This document shows positions 29,001 through 36,577 of a stretch of 64,000 nucleotides of DNA, piece after piece. The DNA comes from Liolophura sinensis (lineage: Eukaryota; Mollusca; Polyplacophora; Chitonida; Chitonidae): NCBI RefSeq assembly GCF_032854445.1, contig NC_088300.1, positions 31,045,608-31,109,607 on the forward strand, in the 5' to 3' direction. Each line of letters begins with the position of its first letter. The first letter of the stretch is position 1. The position numbers and the translations under genes are program-made. Below the pieces are notes generated by a model. That model did no database searches and was not told the DNA's origin. It saw only the letters and a list, made by a program, of their open reading frames with translations.

Positions 29001-32000
29001 CTATTTTCAATGTCAAAGGAGGGTATAAAAATAAAAACTTGTAAACCATCTAATTTGTGGAAAATTTTCCTGATGAAGACAGATTTATATGATCAGAAAG
29101 CCTGGAAAAGCAGGAAAATTGTGAAAACATGGAGATCGAACGAAATAAAAAGGTGGACTTTCAGTTTTATTTTTCATTCTATTCATTTATACAGGCCAAC
29201 TTCAAAACTTCCAATATGATTTGTTCCACATTATACAAGTGCCGTAATATGAATTGCAATATTTCACCTGAAATTTGGTACGTAAAAATGCACTTTCAGA
29301 AACACATAAAGGCCTTTAAACAACCTTTTTATGCCAACATTTAATTTTTTCTGATAAGAAATTAATCAAACTTCATGGACAGCTTTTTTCACAGTCTATT
29401 AAAATGCGCCACTTCAAAAATGCTAAAGGTGAAAATGTAGATGCAGGTTATTTATCATTGAATACGCACAGAAAAGTATGAAAGTGAAGATGCAAACAGA
29501 TATGGTGTAAAGGAATTGGTGGGGTTAGTTTTCTAGGGACTTTCAACTTAAACAATATCACCATATACATGTACTGAGATTCAGTAGACTTGGTACTCCC
29601 ATGGAAGAATATTTCACATGTATGATTGCAGTTCAATTAATGAGTGTTGGAGTAAACCCAACATATGTACTCAAAAAATCTGGGGACATTAAAACAACAT
29701 TTAAGAAAAGCCAACAAGCACTTTGAACGATTTTAACAGACAACTTGTCTTGTCAACTGCTAGTTGACATGAGCTGAAACCTGTTAAACAGTTTGACTAA
29801 CAAAGTGGCGATCAATTCAATAGAACAGCTTTTTCCATGTATAGATTTGACAAGGACAGTACAAATAGTACAATTTAAACCTCACAACATATTTCTAAAT
29901 TAAACGCATTTCTAATTTCTAACTTTTCCTCCATGCAAACTCAATGTCAAGTTTAATTACATCTTTAATAATCTCATTGAGTAATCTCATATGACGACAA
30001 ATATTATTTACAGAAAATACTCACCCTTTGACAAATGCAACTTTCTTGTTAAAATTAATTCAATCTGAAATAAAAAGAACAAAAGCAAAATTCAACATCT
30101 GACACAAATTAAAGGAAAACACACGTGAAAAAAAAAAAGAAAAAAAAAATCCTTTATAAGTACTTATATCATATTCAGGAATGCAAAGGAATGAGTTTCA
30201 AATGTATAATGTATAACAGGAAGATTTTTACTAAACATATCAAAAATAAAACAGTACAGTAAATCAAAATGCAGCTCTGTAACCTTGAGAGCACATTTTT
30301 CTACAAACATAGACCAAGCAGATGTATAATTTGCAGATAGAAGTGTCAACCATTTCAACAAATGAAATTCGGAATGACAAACAAGAGGAGGTGTGCACAT
30401 GAAGCATATTGGATTTTTTTTATTGGATCCATAGTTCCCTGCGCAAAGTTAAGCAGTCAAGTTCCAGCAATATTAAGGCTGTTTATTAATTCAATAAGAC
30501 TAGAAGCAGAAGTCAGTGTATGTATTTAGAGCAGGTGACAAGATGCGCCACGTACTGCTTCGGAGATTATCACAAAATCCTGGAATATAAATTTCAGGTT
30601 GAGGTGGGGTGGCTTCGGAGCGTATCAGAATTAAATCCATACCAACAAAAGGTCTGGGAAGTTATTAATCTTTTCAAATATTGATTTCTCCTCTTCATAA
30701 TGCAGACACAATGAACGATAAACTTTGACAAATAAAAACTGTCCACAAAATATCAGCTTTCTTCCTTTGCCAATATTAAAAATAGGTAGCCTTTTGGCTG
30801 GATATTCGATAACAACAGCTTTCTCGCAGTATCGCATGTCTAACACGGCCACGATCAACACTTCAACGTGTGCTCTAGCAAATCACACAATAAAACCACA
30901 TGTTGACCTAATGTGTCTGAAACTACTCCACTGGTCTGTTTTGAACACTAGCACCGACTTAATTACCAGCTGAATCCACAAACACAGTCAATGGCCAAAC
31001 CACTGTTTCAACAGCCAGTTCTTAATGCTGCGAACAGTTCTCGCACAATGTGATGTACTTTGGAGGTTAATTTTTTCTTCTTGTCCCCCAATAACGGATC
31101 AATGGATAATTCACACCACTTTCATAGACTTAAATAGGTCAGAACAAGTCTGCAACTTTTCATACATGTATGAAGGTGAATATTTTGAAAAGTTATCAAG
31201 TCTTAAATGCTTTTCTAAATGATGGTTGGCTTTCTTTCCACCTCTCTTATTAATACACATTTTCAAGATAAATCTTAAAACATATCTCTGATTTTGTTTA
31301 ACTTCATGTAATGTTCATAATTCAATTTAAAAGCTAATTTAACAGCTAAGTTGTCTAGGAATTTAACATACACATGGGAAGCACATGTTCATATATGTAT
31401 ACTATTGTTATGCTATATGTAATATAATTTACTCTGGCTCACTTACATGTATGTTTAGGCTAAATGACCCAAGGAGACCACCATAATCATATATGGTGTA
31501 GAACTAGTGGAAGCAAAAATTTGTAAGAAAATGAAGGTCCCTTAAGTACGATTCACAGTTAGGTAACATACTTTGTTAATCTCTTAGCAATCTCCTGACG
31601 TGGCTCAGGGAAGGAGAGATTTCATCATGGCATCCACCCAACAGGAACAAATGTCTCCACACCAAATGCCATGTATTGATTCATGCAATTAATCATTCTT
31701 TCCTGAAGAACATTTTAGTAACAGAAAAACTGGAAAAAAAAAAAGTTGCTGATACAATGTAGCATATTGTGGAATGCAGTCTGCCTGATTTTTGCATCTA
31801 AAGTCAGTTCAGAAAAGGCTGTCCAAATCTGCATGCATTCATCATGTGAAATGTTTTAATATTTTAATAATGGTACTAGAAACATAATGATCAAATGGAA
31901 TGGTGGAATAACATGATACATGTATGGGTGAGCTGTGAATAATCAGCGGTCCTCATGAGTGTTTAGGTCACTTTGCTGTCAGCTGACAAAATGTGGTTCC

Positions 32001-35000
32001 AGACATGAGAGATCTTGCACAATGCACCAGGGAAGCAGTTGTGGTCCACCTCAAACCGCAGGCATTCCACAGTGAACAACAATGCCAAGTCGTCATGTGC
32101 ACTTGACATATGGACAAGATATGGAAAGTATGCAGGTCTTCAGAAACCCCTCTACTTAGGGTTGTCCTTCAAAATGTCAAATTTATGCATTTATAATAGC
32201 AGCCAAATGTTGGGCGATTAAGCAGGGGGAAAATACGAAGTCACCAACTTGTCTTTAATGGTATTCTTACAAAATGGCAAGATCACAGTACGGCAGCAAC
32301 AATAATCCTCGGCACGTCTGGCGTTATGAATAAGAAAGTAGCCACTGACCTTTACATTCCACAAAGGTCACCAAACACCGCTCTTTTGATACAAAATATG
32401 CATAGATTAAGGCAGGCGTCGTAGCGCATGGGCTTAGGGGCCAAGATTTTCCGTTTTATTGATCATTCCGATGTCTTGCTGGCCGATCAAAACTTGACAT
32501 GTGTTATTACAGCTGGATAAATCTGTTGCCATCATGAATTGAGGAGATCAAAACGCCTTTGCTGGAGAAGTGAGGAGGAACGTAGTCAACTTAAACGGGG
32601 GTTGATTGTCTCTCTTCAGATCTATGCTAGCCTTCAGAGACAATAATTCTCCGCCCAGAGATAACACAACCTTGCTGAAATCACCATCATTAAGACAAAA
32701 GGCTATTGACTGATGTCGGCCAATTTCCTTCAGCTTACTCTAATATGATCCATATTCAGCCTGCAGTCTTCCATTTCCTTCCCTCTTCTCTCCCAGCCTA
32801 ACTCTCTGCTCATATCGCCTGCCATCAGTGAGATTTTTTTCCCTAGCACCAGGTCAGGCAGAATTTGCATAAATACAATTAGTAGATGAATCTTCAATGG
32901 AATTAGAAGATTTCCTCTCTGCAGCAACAACAATTAGTCTCACAGGAAAAACCTTCTTTCCTGATTGCTCCATTTTTTTTTTTTTTTTTTTTTAAAGTAT
33001 CATATTTTTTTTACAGTTTTAGCCATGAATTATGCATCAAAAGGACAGGGAATTCTTATTTAATGAAAATTTAAAAAGATGTTTTAAAAATACTCATACA
33101 TGCTATCAAAAGAACAGCTGTTTATAAGACAAATGGATGTGATAGCGGTATGAGAGAAACTAAAGAACTGAGAAAGTATAAACTTTCAACAATTCAAATA
33201 CAATGATAAACATCTACGTGTACACATTTTTGTATTAGCTGCTAATGTACTTAGGCTTATACAAGTATTTAACACAGCAAGAGAAAGCAAATTTAAATAG
33301 AAAGTTCCTACAACACACACACATAAACATAATCAGGGGACTGAACTAGAGAATACTAGTATGTATTGCAGTACATGTGATTGTCATCAATTTATTAGTG
33401 AAGAAATAAACATTCTTGTAATTTATACATGGACACTTATTGAACAATAGATTTTTTTTTTTTTTTTTTTTTTTTTGATTGGTGTTTTACGCCGTACTCA
33501 AGAATATTTCACTTATATGACGGCGGCCAGCATTATGGTGGGTGGAAACCGGGCAGAGCCCGGAGAAACCCACGACCATCCGCAGGTTGCTGGCAGACCT
33601 TCCCACGTAAGGCCGGAACAATAGATTAGTTTTTTCTTTTTTTTCCTGTAATCATATGGCAGTGAAACACATCAATGTTCTCCATTCTTGAGTACAGTGT
33701 TGAACTTCAGTCCATAAATCAAAGAAATGTAATCCAAAAGGCAGAAGTATCATGACTGATTGACAATGAATATACTGCGGTTTTGTCTTTGTGCTAATAA
33801 CATATTATCTTCTTTCAGTTTTCTCTTCTCCTTTAACAGTCATAATATGGTCTACTTTTTGCCACTTGCAGATCTGTATTTTGTGTATCTACACATTACA
33901 TTTTCAAAATTGCTTTACGTTCTTAACCATACATCTATATGTATATGTTATATATGCAACATATCAATAGCTTGAAATAACATATCTGAATTCCTCAACC
34001 TTTTCGTGTATGAAAGAACAACTTTCAATGCAATTTATACACATTTGATTTTGTACACAAACCTACCTTGGTTGGACTGACAAACTTCACGGCTTTGCAA
34101 AAAGCATAATTTTATCAGTCTACACAAAATAATAACTCCAGAATATGCTTGAAAAAACACCTTGCAAACATGCCATTGGGAAAAAGGTTGATATCAAATG
34201 TGTATTTAATGTGATGATATAGTCACTCGCATTAATGCGTTGGTATAAAGACAGCTGCAAACATGCACATAAAACTGGACATAAAATACCATTGAAGATT
34301 CTTAAATGTAGTCAAAAGGAAGTCTTTTTATTACGTGTAAAGTGATACACATACATTTAATAGCAGAACTAATTGCTTTCTTATTAGCCCTCAGCAAATT
34401 ACAATTCCTACAACATGCATCAGAGCATTTGTCTTAATGACATTTCCCCATAAATTCTAAAATATTTATTTATTTATTTATCTGATTGGGGTTTTACGCC
34501 ACACTCAAGAATATTTCACTTATTCAACAGCAGCCAGCAATATGGTGTGAGGAAACAGGGAAGAGCCAAGGGAAACCCACAACCATCCGCAGGTTACTTG
34601 CAGACCTTCCCACGTATGGCCAGAGAGGTAGCCAGCAAGAGCTGGACTTGAACTCACAACAACCGCATTGGTGAGAGGCTCCTGGGTCTTTGCGCCATGT
34701 TGGCGTGCTAACCCACTTGACCACAGAGGTCCAAAGGCCCCAAATTCTAAAATAATAAATGCACCTATTAATGTACGTAGAATAACCTTTGTATGCCGGA
34801 AGATTTCCTAGATACAAAGCAGATTTATGTTTTAATGTATGGAGCTTAACTTGTACAAAAGAAAGAAAAAAGAAAAAAAACACACAGGCATCATCTAATA
34901 TATTTACAAGGACATTGAAGTATATATAAATGTCAGAACTCAAAATGATTACAAACCTGATATCTTTTATATAATCCATAAACCAAACTAATTACTAATA

Positions 35001-36577
35001 CATTCCAACACTTTTTTCTTACTCCATTCTAATCATTTCCACAGAATGCTGAGATGTATCTAGAGCCTCAGGCACGATGACAGCATAGCTTAGCACAGCT
35101 TAGCTGAATGCCATACTTTCGAATTTCTCAAGTATACAAAGGCAACCCGTGTAAACCACCGAGGGTAGGGACAAACTTTCCTCCTTGTGACATATAGACA
35201 TGCTGATCGCACTGGTGGTCTTCAATGAACATCAGACAATACACTGCAACACACGAGCATCGTCAACTATGTATCGTCATGTTAGAATCTATAAATTTCC
35301 TGTCCACAGTTCAGTTTTAAACCACACCTCATCTGTCACAGCGATTGAAAGGCAAGGTAACGACTACACGGTAATACCATGACCTGCTCCGTAGCCAGAA
35401 CATAAAGTGTACTGAACATAAAATTGCCCCCAAAAATATCTACAGTGTGCTGGAAGTATCAAGGTATTCTAATGCAAATGGAAGAGAGTTACATATGAAT
35501 GATGATGCAGATAGCCAAGCAATTGACAAACCACCAGGATTGTCATTGAAGCCAAACCAACAATAGCTGGATTGGAATATGCAAAACTTCTCCAAGGGCT
35601 AGCCATCTTCCAGAAAACTGACTGGTTTTGTGATTGGCTGCAACTCATAAAAGGCACATAGTTGTAGTAAAGTTCCACAGTTCACACCAAGGAGAATCAA
35701 ATGACACCTTTCCACCACACCTTAAACAATGTACATCACAGGCCTGCTAGATAAATTGTTGCATTTTGTTTTATTTCCTAAGCACATGTCCTGTGACCAC
35801 ACCATGCAGGAAAGTACATATATTTCTACATTAGACATTCAACTTATAATACAGCTAATTACAATGTGGAATGTATATCACCAAACACTAGACTAGTATA
35901 ATGAGTCATTACAGAACACAGAGTTGGTATCTATACTTAACACATCATGACAAAGTTTACTTGACCTTGGCTGTTCACAAGGTCTACTATTTTTGTTATT
36001 TGATCACCTATGACTTCCTGTACCACAGATGACAAGTCTAGATTACATGTAATATAAGTATTTCGTGTTAAAATACCTTGGCAAATTTTCCCCGACATGA
36101 CTGTTAAACATGTTCATGAAAATCTGCAGTGCAGAATGTTTACATTTCACAAGCATTTTATGAAAAGTTTTAAATTTTCAAGAAGCATGCATAAATGACA
36201 ATGTATAACTTTGCCATGATTTCAGATCAAGACTGTCTGTCTGGAGGATAGTTCCTAGTCCACATACTAGGATGCAATGGTAGTATCACACAACATGCTG
36301 ACAAGGTCGTCAGAAAGTGAGGTAATTTCCACACAAAATTTCAACAGGATTTTAACTCAACGAAATAGCGTTGTTGTTGTATCGAGAGAGGTCAACCTTG
36401 CAACATTGAGCAAGTGAATATTAGACGATCGATCCCGTAATCTAAAGAATGACCACTTCAGAAAATACGATTACTATTATTACTTGCCTTCTGTTTCCTT
36501 ATTTGTTGCCTGTGGTGGGCAACACTTCGAAAACAACATCGAAAAGCACAAAACTGTGACCCCAGCATCGCAGCCAT
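1765..36577 (-). CDS. DLST: dihydrolipoyllysine-residue succinyltransferase, E2 of 2-oxoglutarate dehydrogenase complex (complete, 13 coding exons)
   Basis: This E2 core enzyme moves the succinyl group from E1-bound intermediate through its lipoyl arm to CoA, in the mitochondrial matrix (TCA cycle). Preferred join, minus strand: 36577-36488, 30064-30025, 27716-27659, 26834-26755, 23886-23812, 22762-22707, 14708-14600, 14265-14003, 11260-11163, 10256-10058, 6781-6698, 5693-5526, 1899-1765; total 1455 nt, 484 residues (human about 453). Order of parts: basic transit peptide (about 1-90), lipoyl domain with the lipoylated lysine in ETDKT (about residue 133), low-complexity Pro/Ala/Ser/Lys linker (about 170-257), and catalytic domain (about 258-484) with DHRLVDG (His about 455, Asp about 459). 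As usual for DLST there is no recognisable peripheral subunit-binding domain. All exon phases agree and no internal stop was found. Identity is nearly certain from exon 5 onward; the first three exons are less sure. Confidence 0.97.
3827..4000 (+). CDS. orphan exon-like open frame, family unknown
   Basis: The stretch is open from 3827 (TGA just before) to a TAA at 3998-4000. It reads [46 protein letters not shown] and QSVSRMGRW. The charged, helix-friendly composition looks coding, unlike surrounding intron translation. An AG acceptor at 3830-3831 and the donor-like ATG|GTAAGA at 3997 could make it an internal exon. A better acceptor upstream (TTTATCTCCTCACAG, near 3815) leads into a different frame, which hints at a frameshift or a dead fragment. 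I do not recognise the family. It is antisense to DLST and inside its intron. Alternatives: captured or retroposed gene fragment, nested gene exon, or chance. Confidence 0.33.
   Translation, partial: DRTYFRYYADKKAQNKLDDLRWARGQFLERYRDYVEDSIDSGSIIEYVQSVSRMGRW
4130..4530. promoter_or_regulatory. GC-rich block with CRE-like site, possible regulatory element
   Basis: This stretch is much richer in GC and CpG than the surrounding intron and has no tandem repeats. It ends with a perfect TGACGTCA (4516-4523) that runs directly into TTGCACAA, a C/EBP-type half site. A promoter or enhancer role is inference. Confidence 0.3.
4583..4704. repeat. 20-bp tandem repeat
   Basis: About six near-identical copies of a 20-bp unit (AACCTTTCTATACTCCAAAC, with C/T and C/A variants) lie head to tail in DLST intron 12. 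Confidence 0.93.
5526..5693 (-). CDS. DLST: DLST coding exon 12 (catalytic domain)
   Basis: It encodes 56 residues including [20 protein letters not shown], which holds conserved core motifs, and [10 protein letters not shown]. Both ends are phase 0. The acceptor is TTTGCCCAG and the donor CAG|GTAAGT. Confidence 0.98.
5767..5932 (-). mobile_element. tRNA-derived SINE, 5'-truncated copy
   Basis: Read on the minus strand, it has the SINE body and tail: GTATAAGTGAAATATTCTTGAG, GGCGTAAAAC and an AAATA-type tail. The tRNA-like head is missing. It lies in DLST intron 11. Confidence 0.85.
6698..6781 (-). CDS. DLST: DLST coding exon 11 (catalytic domain)
   Basis: It encodes 28 residues, [20 protein letters not shown] and onward to ELGEK. 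Both ends are phase 0. The acceptor is TTTTTGCTCAG and the donor AAG|GTAAGG. Confidence 0.97.
6782..10057 (-). other. DLST intron 10
   Basis: 3.3-kb intron. Apart from the 20-bp array and a much decayed SINE-like piece near 9112-9260 (minus orientation), nothing recognisable was seen. Confidence 0.8.
9425..9735. repeat. degenerate ~20-bp tandem repeat
   Basis: An irregular array of units like AATGTGATGATGTTTCCC lies in the intron between DLST exons 10 and 11. Copies differ at several positions and lengths, so it is old or poorly homogenised. Confidence 0.8.
10058..10256 (-). CDS. DLST: DLST coding exon 10 (catalytic domain)
   Basis: It encodes 66 residues including [19 protein letters not shown] and [13 protein letters not shown] of the acyltransferase core. 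The acceptor is TTTCTTACAG and the donor AAG|GTAAGA. Confidence 0.97.
10637..11135 (+). mobile_element. ~490-bp interspersed element, copy 1 (unclassified)
   Basis: This segment aligns along its whole length with 57972-58462 in the Prox region, in the same orientation. Shared stretches include GTAGGCATCACT near the start, GGACCATACTA, GGAATAACTCTTT, CTGAAATAATGTTC, ACATCAGAGTTC and ATAAATGAAAG. There is no coding frame. Likely a non-autonomous transposon; I could not place its ends exactly. Confidence 0.8.
11163..11260 (-). CDS. DLST: DLST coding exon 9 (catalytic domain start)
   Basis: It encodes [20 protein letters not shown] and onward to TTFNEIDM, nearly identical to vertebrate DLST. The acceptor is TTTTGCAG and the donor GAC|GTATGT; a Thr codon is split with exon 10. 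Confidence 0.97.
12007..12206 (-). mobile_element. ~190-bp inverted-repeat element, family A, copy 1
   Basis: It shares the internal GACTGACAAAATTATACTT-like region and the CTGAAATTGGCC block with the copies at 18790, 33991 and 41883. The ends are decayed versions of the TCAACCTTT inverted repeat. It is in DLST intron 8. Confidence 0.7.
13101..13244. mobile_element. fold-back repeat with TTTCACAAAG ends
   Basis: The ends GGTTTCACAAAG (near 13108) and CTTTGTGAAAC (13224-13234) are inverted repeats. The middle holds repeated GTCGTACGACA-type palindromes. Elements with this terminus are widespread in marine invertebrate genomes. Likely a MITE. Confidence 0.7.
14003..14265 (-). CDS. DLST: DLST coding exon 8 (interdomain linker)
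   Basis: It encodes an 87-residue linker rich in Lys/Glu/Asp/Ser in its first half and Pro/Ser/Ala in its second, ending GARSEQR. The skewed composition keeps an antisense frame open. The acceptor is TTTTCTGCAG and the donor AGG|GTAAGC. It has no subunit-binding domain signature. Confidence 0.94.
14600..14708 (-). CDS. DLST: DLST coding exon 7 (lipoyl domain, second half)
   Basis: It encodes [20 protein letters not shown] and onward to LFKLKLTG, completing the lipoyl fold. The acceptor is TTATTTCAG and the donor ACAG|GTAAAC; a Gly codon is split with exon 8. Confidence 0.96.
14891..15121 (-). mobile_element. tRNA-derived SINE, diverged near-full copy
   Basis: On the minus strand it begins with a decayed tRNA-like head (GGCCTCCATGGCCAAGTGG) and runs through the SINE body, with a decayed tail near 14891. 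Many substitutions suggest an old insertion. Confidence 0.8.
17184..17393. mobile_element. ~200-bp inverted-repeat element, family B, copy 1
   Basis: The left end GATACTGTATTTCACTTAAA is an inverted match of the right end around TTAGGTCAAATACAATAC. The interior TAAAAATGCAATTTCAGAAG and TTTTCTGATAAGAAAT match copies at 29256 and 42463. No coding capacity. Confidence 0.65.
17919..18190 (-). mobile_element. tRNA-derived SINE, near-full copy
   Basis: Minus-strand SINE with decayed head, body and tail. The region next to the head carries a small internal duplication (GTCAATGCGCCACCTGG / GTCATTGCGCCACGCTGG). Confidence 0.85.
18790..18981 (+). mobile_element. inverted-repeat element, family A, copy 2
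   Basis: It reads CATATGAAAGAGCAATTTTC near the left end and AAAAAGGTTGAGAAATTACAG at the right end. It is 70-80 percent similar by eye to the copy at 33991, same orientation. Confidence 0.75.
19141..19343. repeat. 29-bp satellite, seven copies with two alternating variants
   Basis: The unit reads TGTCTCATTATGACACAAGC then TGTACATGG. Successive copies alternate between GACACAAGC and GACATAAGC, so the array behaves as a 58-bp dimer repeat. The first and last copies are degenerate. Confidence 0.93.
19966..20015. repeat. TA microsatellite
   Basis: An uninterrupted TA run of about 25 dinucleotides followed by GAGAGAGA. Confidence 0.95.
21476..21491. repeat. GA microsatellite
   Basis: A short purine run of GA dinucleotides flanked by poly-A. 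Confidence 0.9.
22707..22762 (-). CDS. DLST: DLST coding exon 6 (lipoyl-lysine exon)
   Basis: It encodes [18 protein letters not shown]. The final lysine is the lipoylation site, placed exactly at the exon end in phase 0. The acceptor is TCTGCACAG and the donor AAG|GTAAGA. Confidence 0.97.
22790..23330. promoter_or_regulatory. repeat-free complex intronic block, candidate regulatory sequence
   Basis: Just upstream (on the minus strand) of the lipoyl-lysine exon lies about 540 bases of balanced composition, without microsatellites or known repeats and without a sustained coding frame. It contrasts with the AT-rich, low-complexity intron around it. Candidate conserved non-coding element only; conservation not testable here. 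Confidence 0.22.
23812..23886 (-). CDS. DLST: DLST coding exon 5 (lipoyl domain, first half)
   Basis: It encodes [20 protein letters not shown] then RWEK, the conserved start of the lipoyl domain. The acceptor is TTTTACAG and the donor AAAG|GTCAGT; the last Ala codon is split with exon 6. Confidence 0.95.
24865..25200 (-). mobile_element. second SINE-like family, degenerate long copy
   Basis: The tail-side GTTTATTTGATTGTTGCC resembles the first SINE, but the body differs: GTGGGTGGAGGAAACC, TAAACCATTAAACTTTGGG and GACAAGTGGTCTTCAACAAG. Similar body pieces occur at 5273-5420, 6185-6320, 23968-24110, 27205-27370 and 35110-35270. Family assignment is by eye. Confidence 0.55.
25866..26077 (-). 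mobile_element. tRNA-derived SINE, 5'-truncated but little diverged
   Basis: Minus-strand copy with intact tail (AAATA repeats) and body (CACGACCATCCGCAGG, TTCCCATGTATGGCCGGAG). It ends inside the B-box region, so the tRNA head is lost. It keeps antisense and sense frames open that are not genes. Confidence 0.9.
26755..26834 (-). CDS. DLST: DLST coding exon 4 (end of transit peptide)
   Basis: The acceptor is TTTGTAG and the donor TCT|GTAAGT. It ends in RWFHVSAVF, which aligns with the RFFRTTAV region just before the mature N-terminus of vertebrate DLST and fits the R-x-F-x-x-S pattern of two-step matrix cleavage. It is in phase with exon 5 through a split Tyr codon. Confidence 0.8.
27070..27198 (+). 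mobile_element. tRNA-derived SINE, 3' half
   Basis: Plus-strand copy holding GTCAGCAACCTGCAGATGG through GTAAAACACCAATC and AAATAAATAAATAAA; head missing. Confidence 0.88.
27205..27370. repeat. 21-bp minisatellite inside a SINE-family-2 body
   Basis: About four copies of a 21-bp unit (GTGGTCTGTGGTGGAGGACAA, with variants) at 27286-27362 lie within sequence that matches the second SINE-like family. The unit is an expansion of that family's own GGAAGACAAGTGGTCT segment. Confidence 0.8.
27659..27716 (-). CDS. DLST: DLST coding exon 3 (transit peptide)
   Basis: The acceptor is TTGCAG and the donor CTT|GTAAGT. It encodes [18 protein letters not shown], basic and without acidic residues, consistent with presequence. 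A tandem acceptor (GCAG|AG|AAT) could shorten it by two bases, which would let exon 1 with its GC donor splice here directly in frame. Confidence 0.65.
28056..28102 (+). mobile_element. SINE tail fragment
   Basis: Only the last 47 bases of the tRNA-derived SINE (GAAATATTCTTGAGTATGGC through AAATAAATAAAT), consistent with extreme 5' truncation at insertion. Confidence 0.8.
29256..29446. mobile_element. inverted-repeat element, family B, copy 2
   Basis: It starts TTTCACCTGAAATTTGGTAC and ends near AAAAATGCTAAAGGTGAAAA, which are inverted relatives. The shared interior TTTTCTGATAAGAAATTAAT matches copy 1. Confidence 0.65.
30025..30064 (-). CDS. DLST: DLST coding exon 2 (40 nt, tentative)
   Basis: A 40-nt segment lies between a strong acceptor (TTTTTATTTCAG) and a strong donor (GG|GTGAGT). 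Only one of its frames is open ([13 protein letters not shown]), and that frame joins exon 1 (GC donor) to exon 3 in phase. It carries no conserved residues, so it rests on splice signals and phase alone and may be an alternative exon. Confidence 0.5.
32230..32940. promoter_or_regulatory. complex repeat-free intronic block with octamer motif, candidate enhancer
   Basis: About 700 bases in DLST intron 1 with balanced composition, no simple repeats, no known transposon and no sustained coding frame. It contains a perfect octamer (ATTTGCAT, 32863-32870) next to an ATTAG homeodomain-type core. First introns often carry regulatory DNA, and a neighbouring developmental gene (Prox) could be the target. 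Inference only. Confidence 0.28.
33454..33615 (-). mobile_element. tRNA-derived SINE, 5'-truncated insertion with 12-bp target duplication
   Basis: GAACAATAGATT occurs at 33442-33453 and again at 33616-33627, exactly flanking a minus-strand SINE fragment with a run of about 23 T (a poly-A tail on its own strand). The body is close to consensus. This is the signature of target-primed reverse transcription and suggests a fairly recent event. Confidence 0.93.
33991..34192 (+). mobile_element. inverted-repeat element, family A, copy 3
   Basis: The left end TCCTCAACCTTTTCGTG and right end GGGAAAAAGGTTGATA form terminal inverted repeats around TCAACCTTTT. The interior matches the copies at 18790 and 41883. 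No coding capacity; MITE-like. Confidence 0.78.
34465..34741 (-). mobile_element. tRNA-derived SINE, full length with 13-bp target duplication
   Basis: AAATTCTAAAATA occurs at 34452-34464 and 34742-34754, flanking a full minus-strand copy: tail with AAATA repeats, body, B-box GAGTTCAAGTCC and a decayed tRNA-like head. It keeps a 151-codon antisense frame open that is not a gene. Confidence 0.92.
36488..36577 (-). CDS. DLST: DLST coding exon 1 (start, transit peptide)
   Basis: The ATG at 36577-36575 sits in a good context (G at -3, G at +4), with an in-frame TAA four codons upstream. The 30 codons start [12 protein letters not shown] and are rich in Arg, Gln and His with no acidic residue, as expected of a mitochondrial presequence. 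The best donor match is the GC type, AG|GCAAGT, ending the exon at 36488 in phase 0. A GT donor four bases further on (exon end 36484) is also open and in phase with exon 3 if exon 2 is skipped. Confidence 0.75.

Larger units (their letters stand above)
27717..30024 (-). other. DLST intron 2
   Basis: 2.3-kb AT-rich intron with a SINE tail fragment and a family B element. Nothing else recognised. Confidence 0.65.
30065..36487 (-). other. DLST intron 1
   Basis: 6.4-kb first intron. It holds two SINEs with target-site duplications, a family A element and a complex repeat-free block (32230-32940), all listed separately. No further exon was supported. Confidence 0.65.

Noticed and set aside
34524-34979. 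151-codon minus-strand frame
   Set aside because: Its C-terminal half is a translated SINE and the rest is AT-rich intron.
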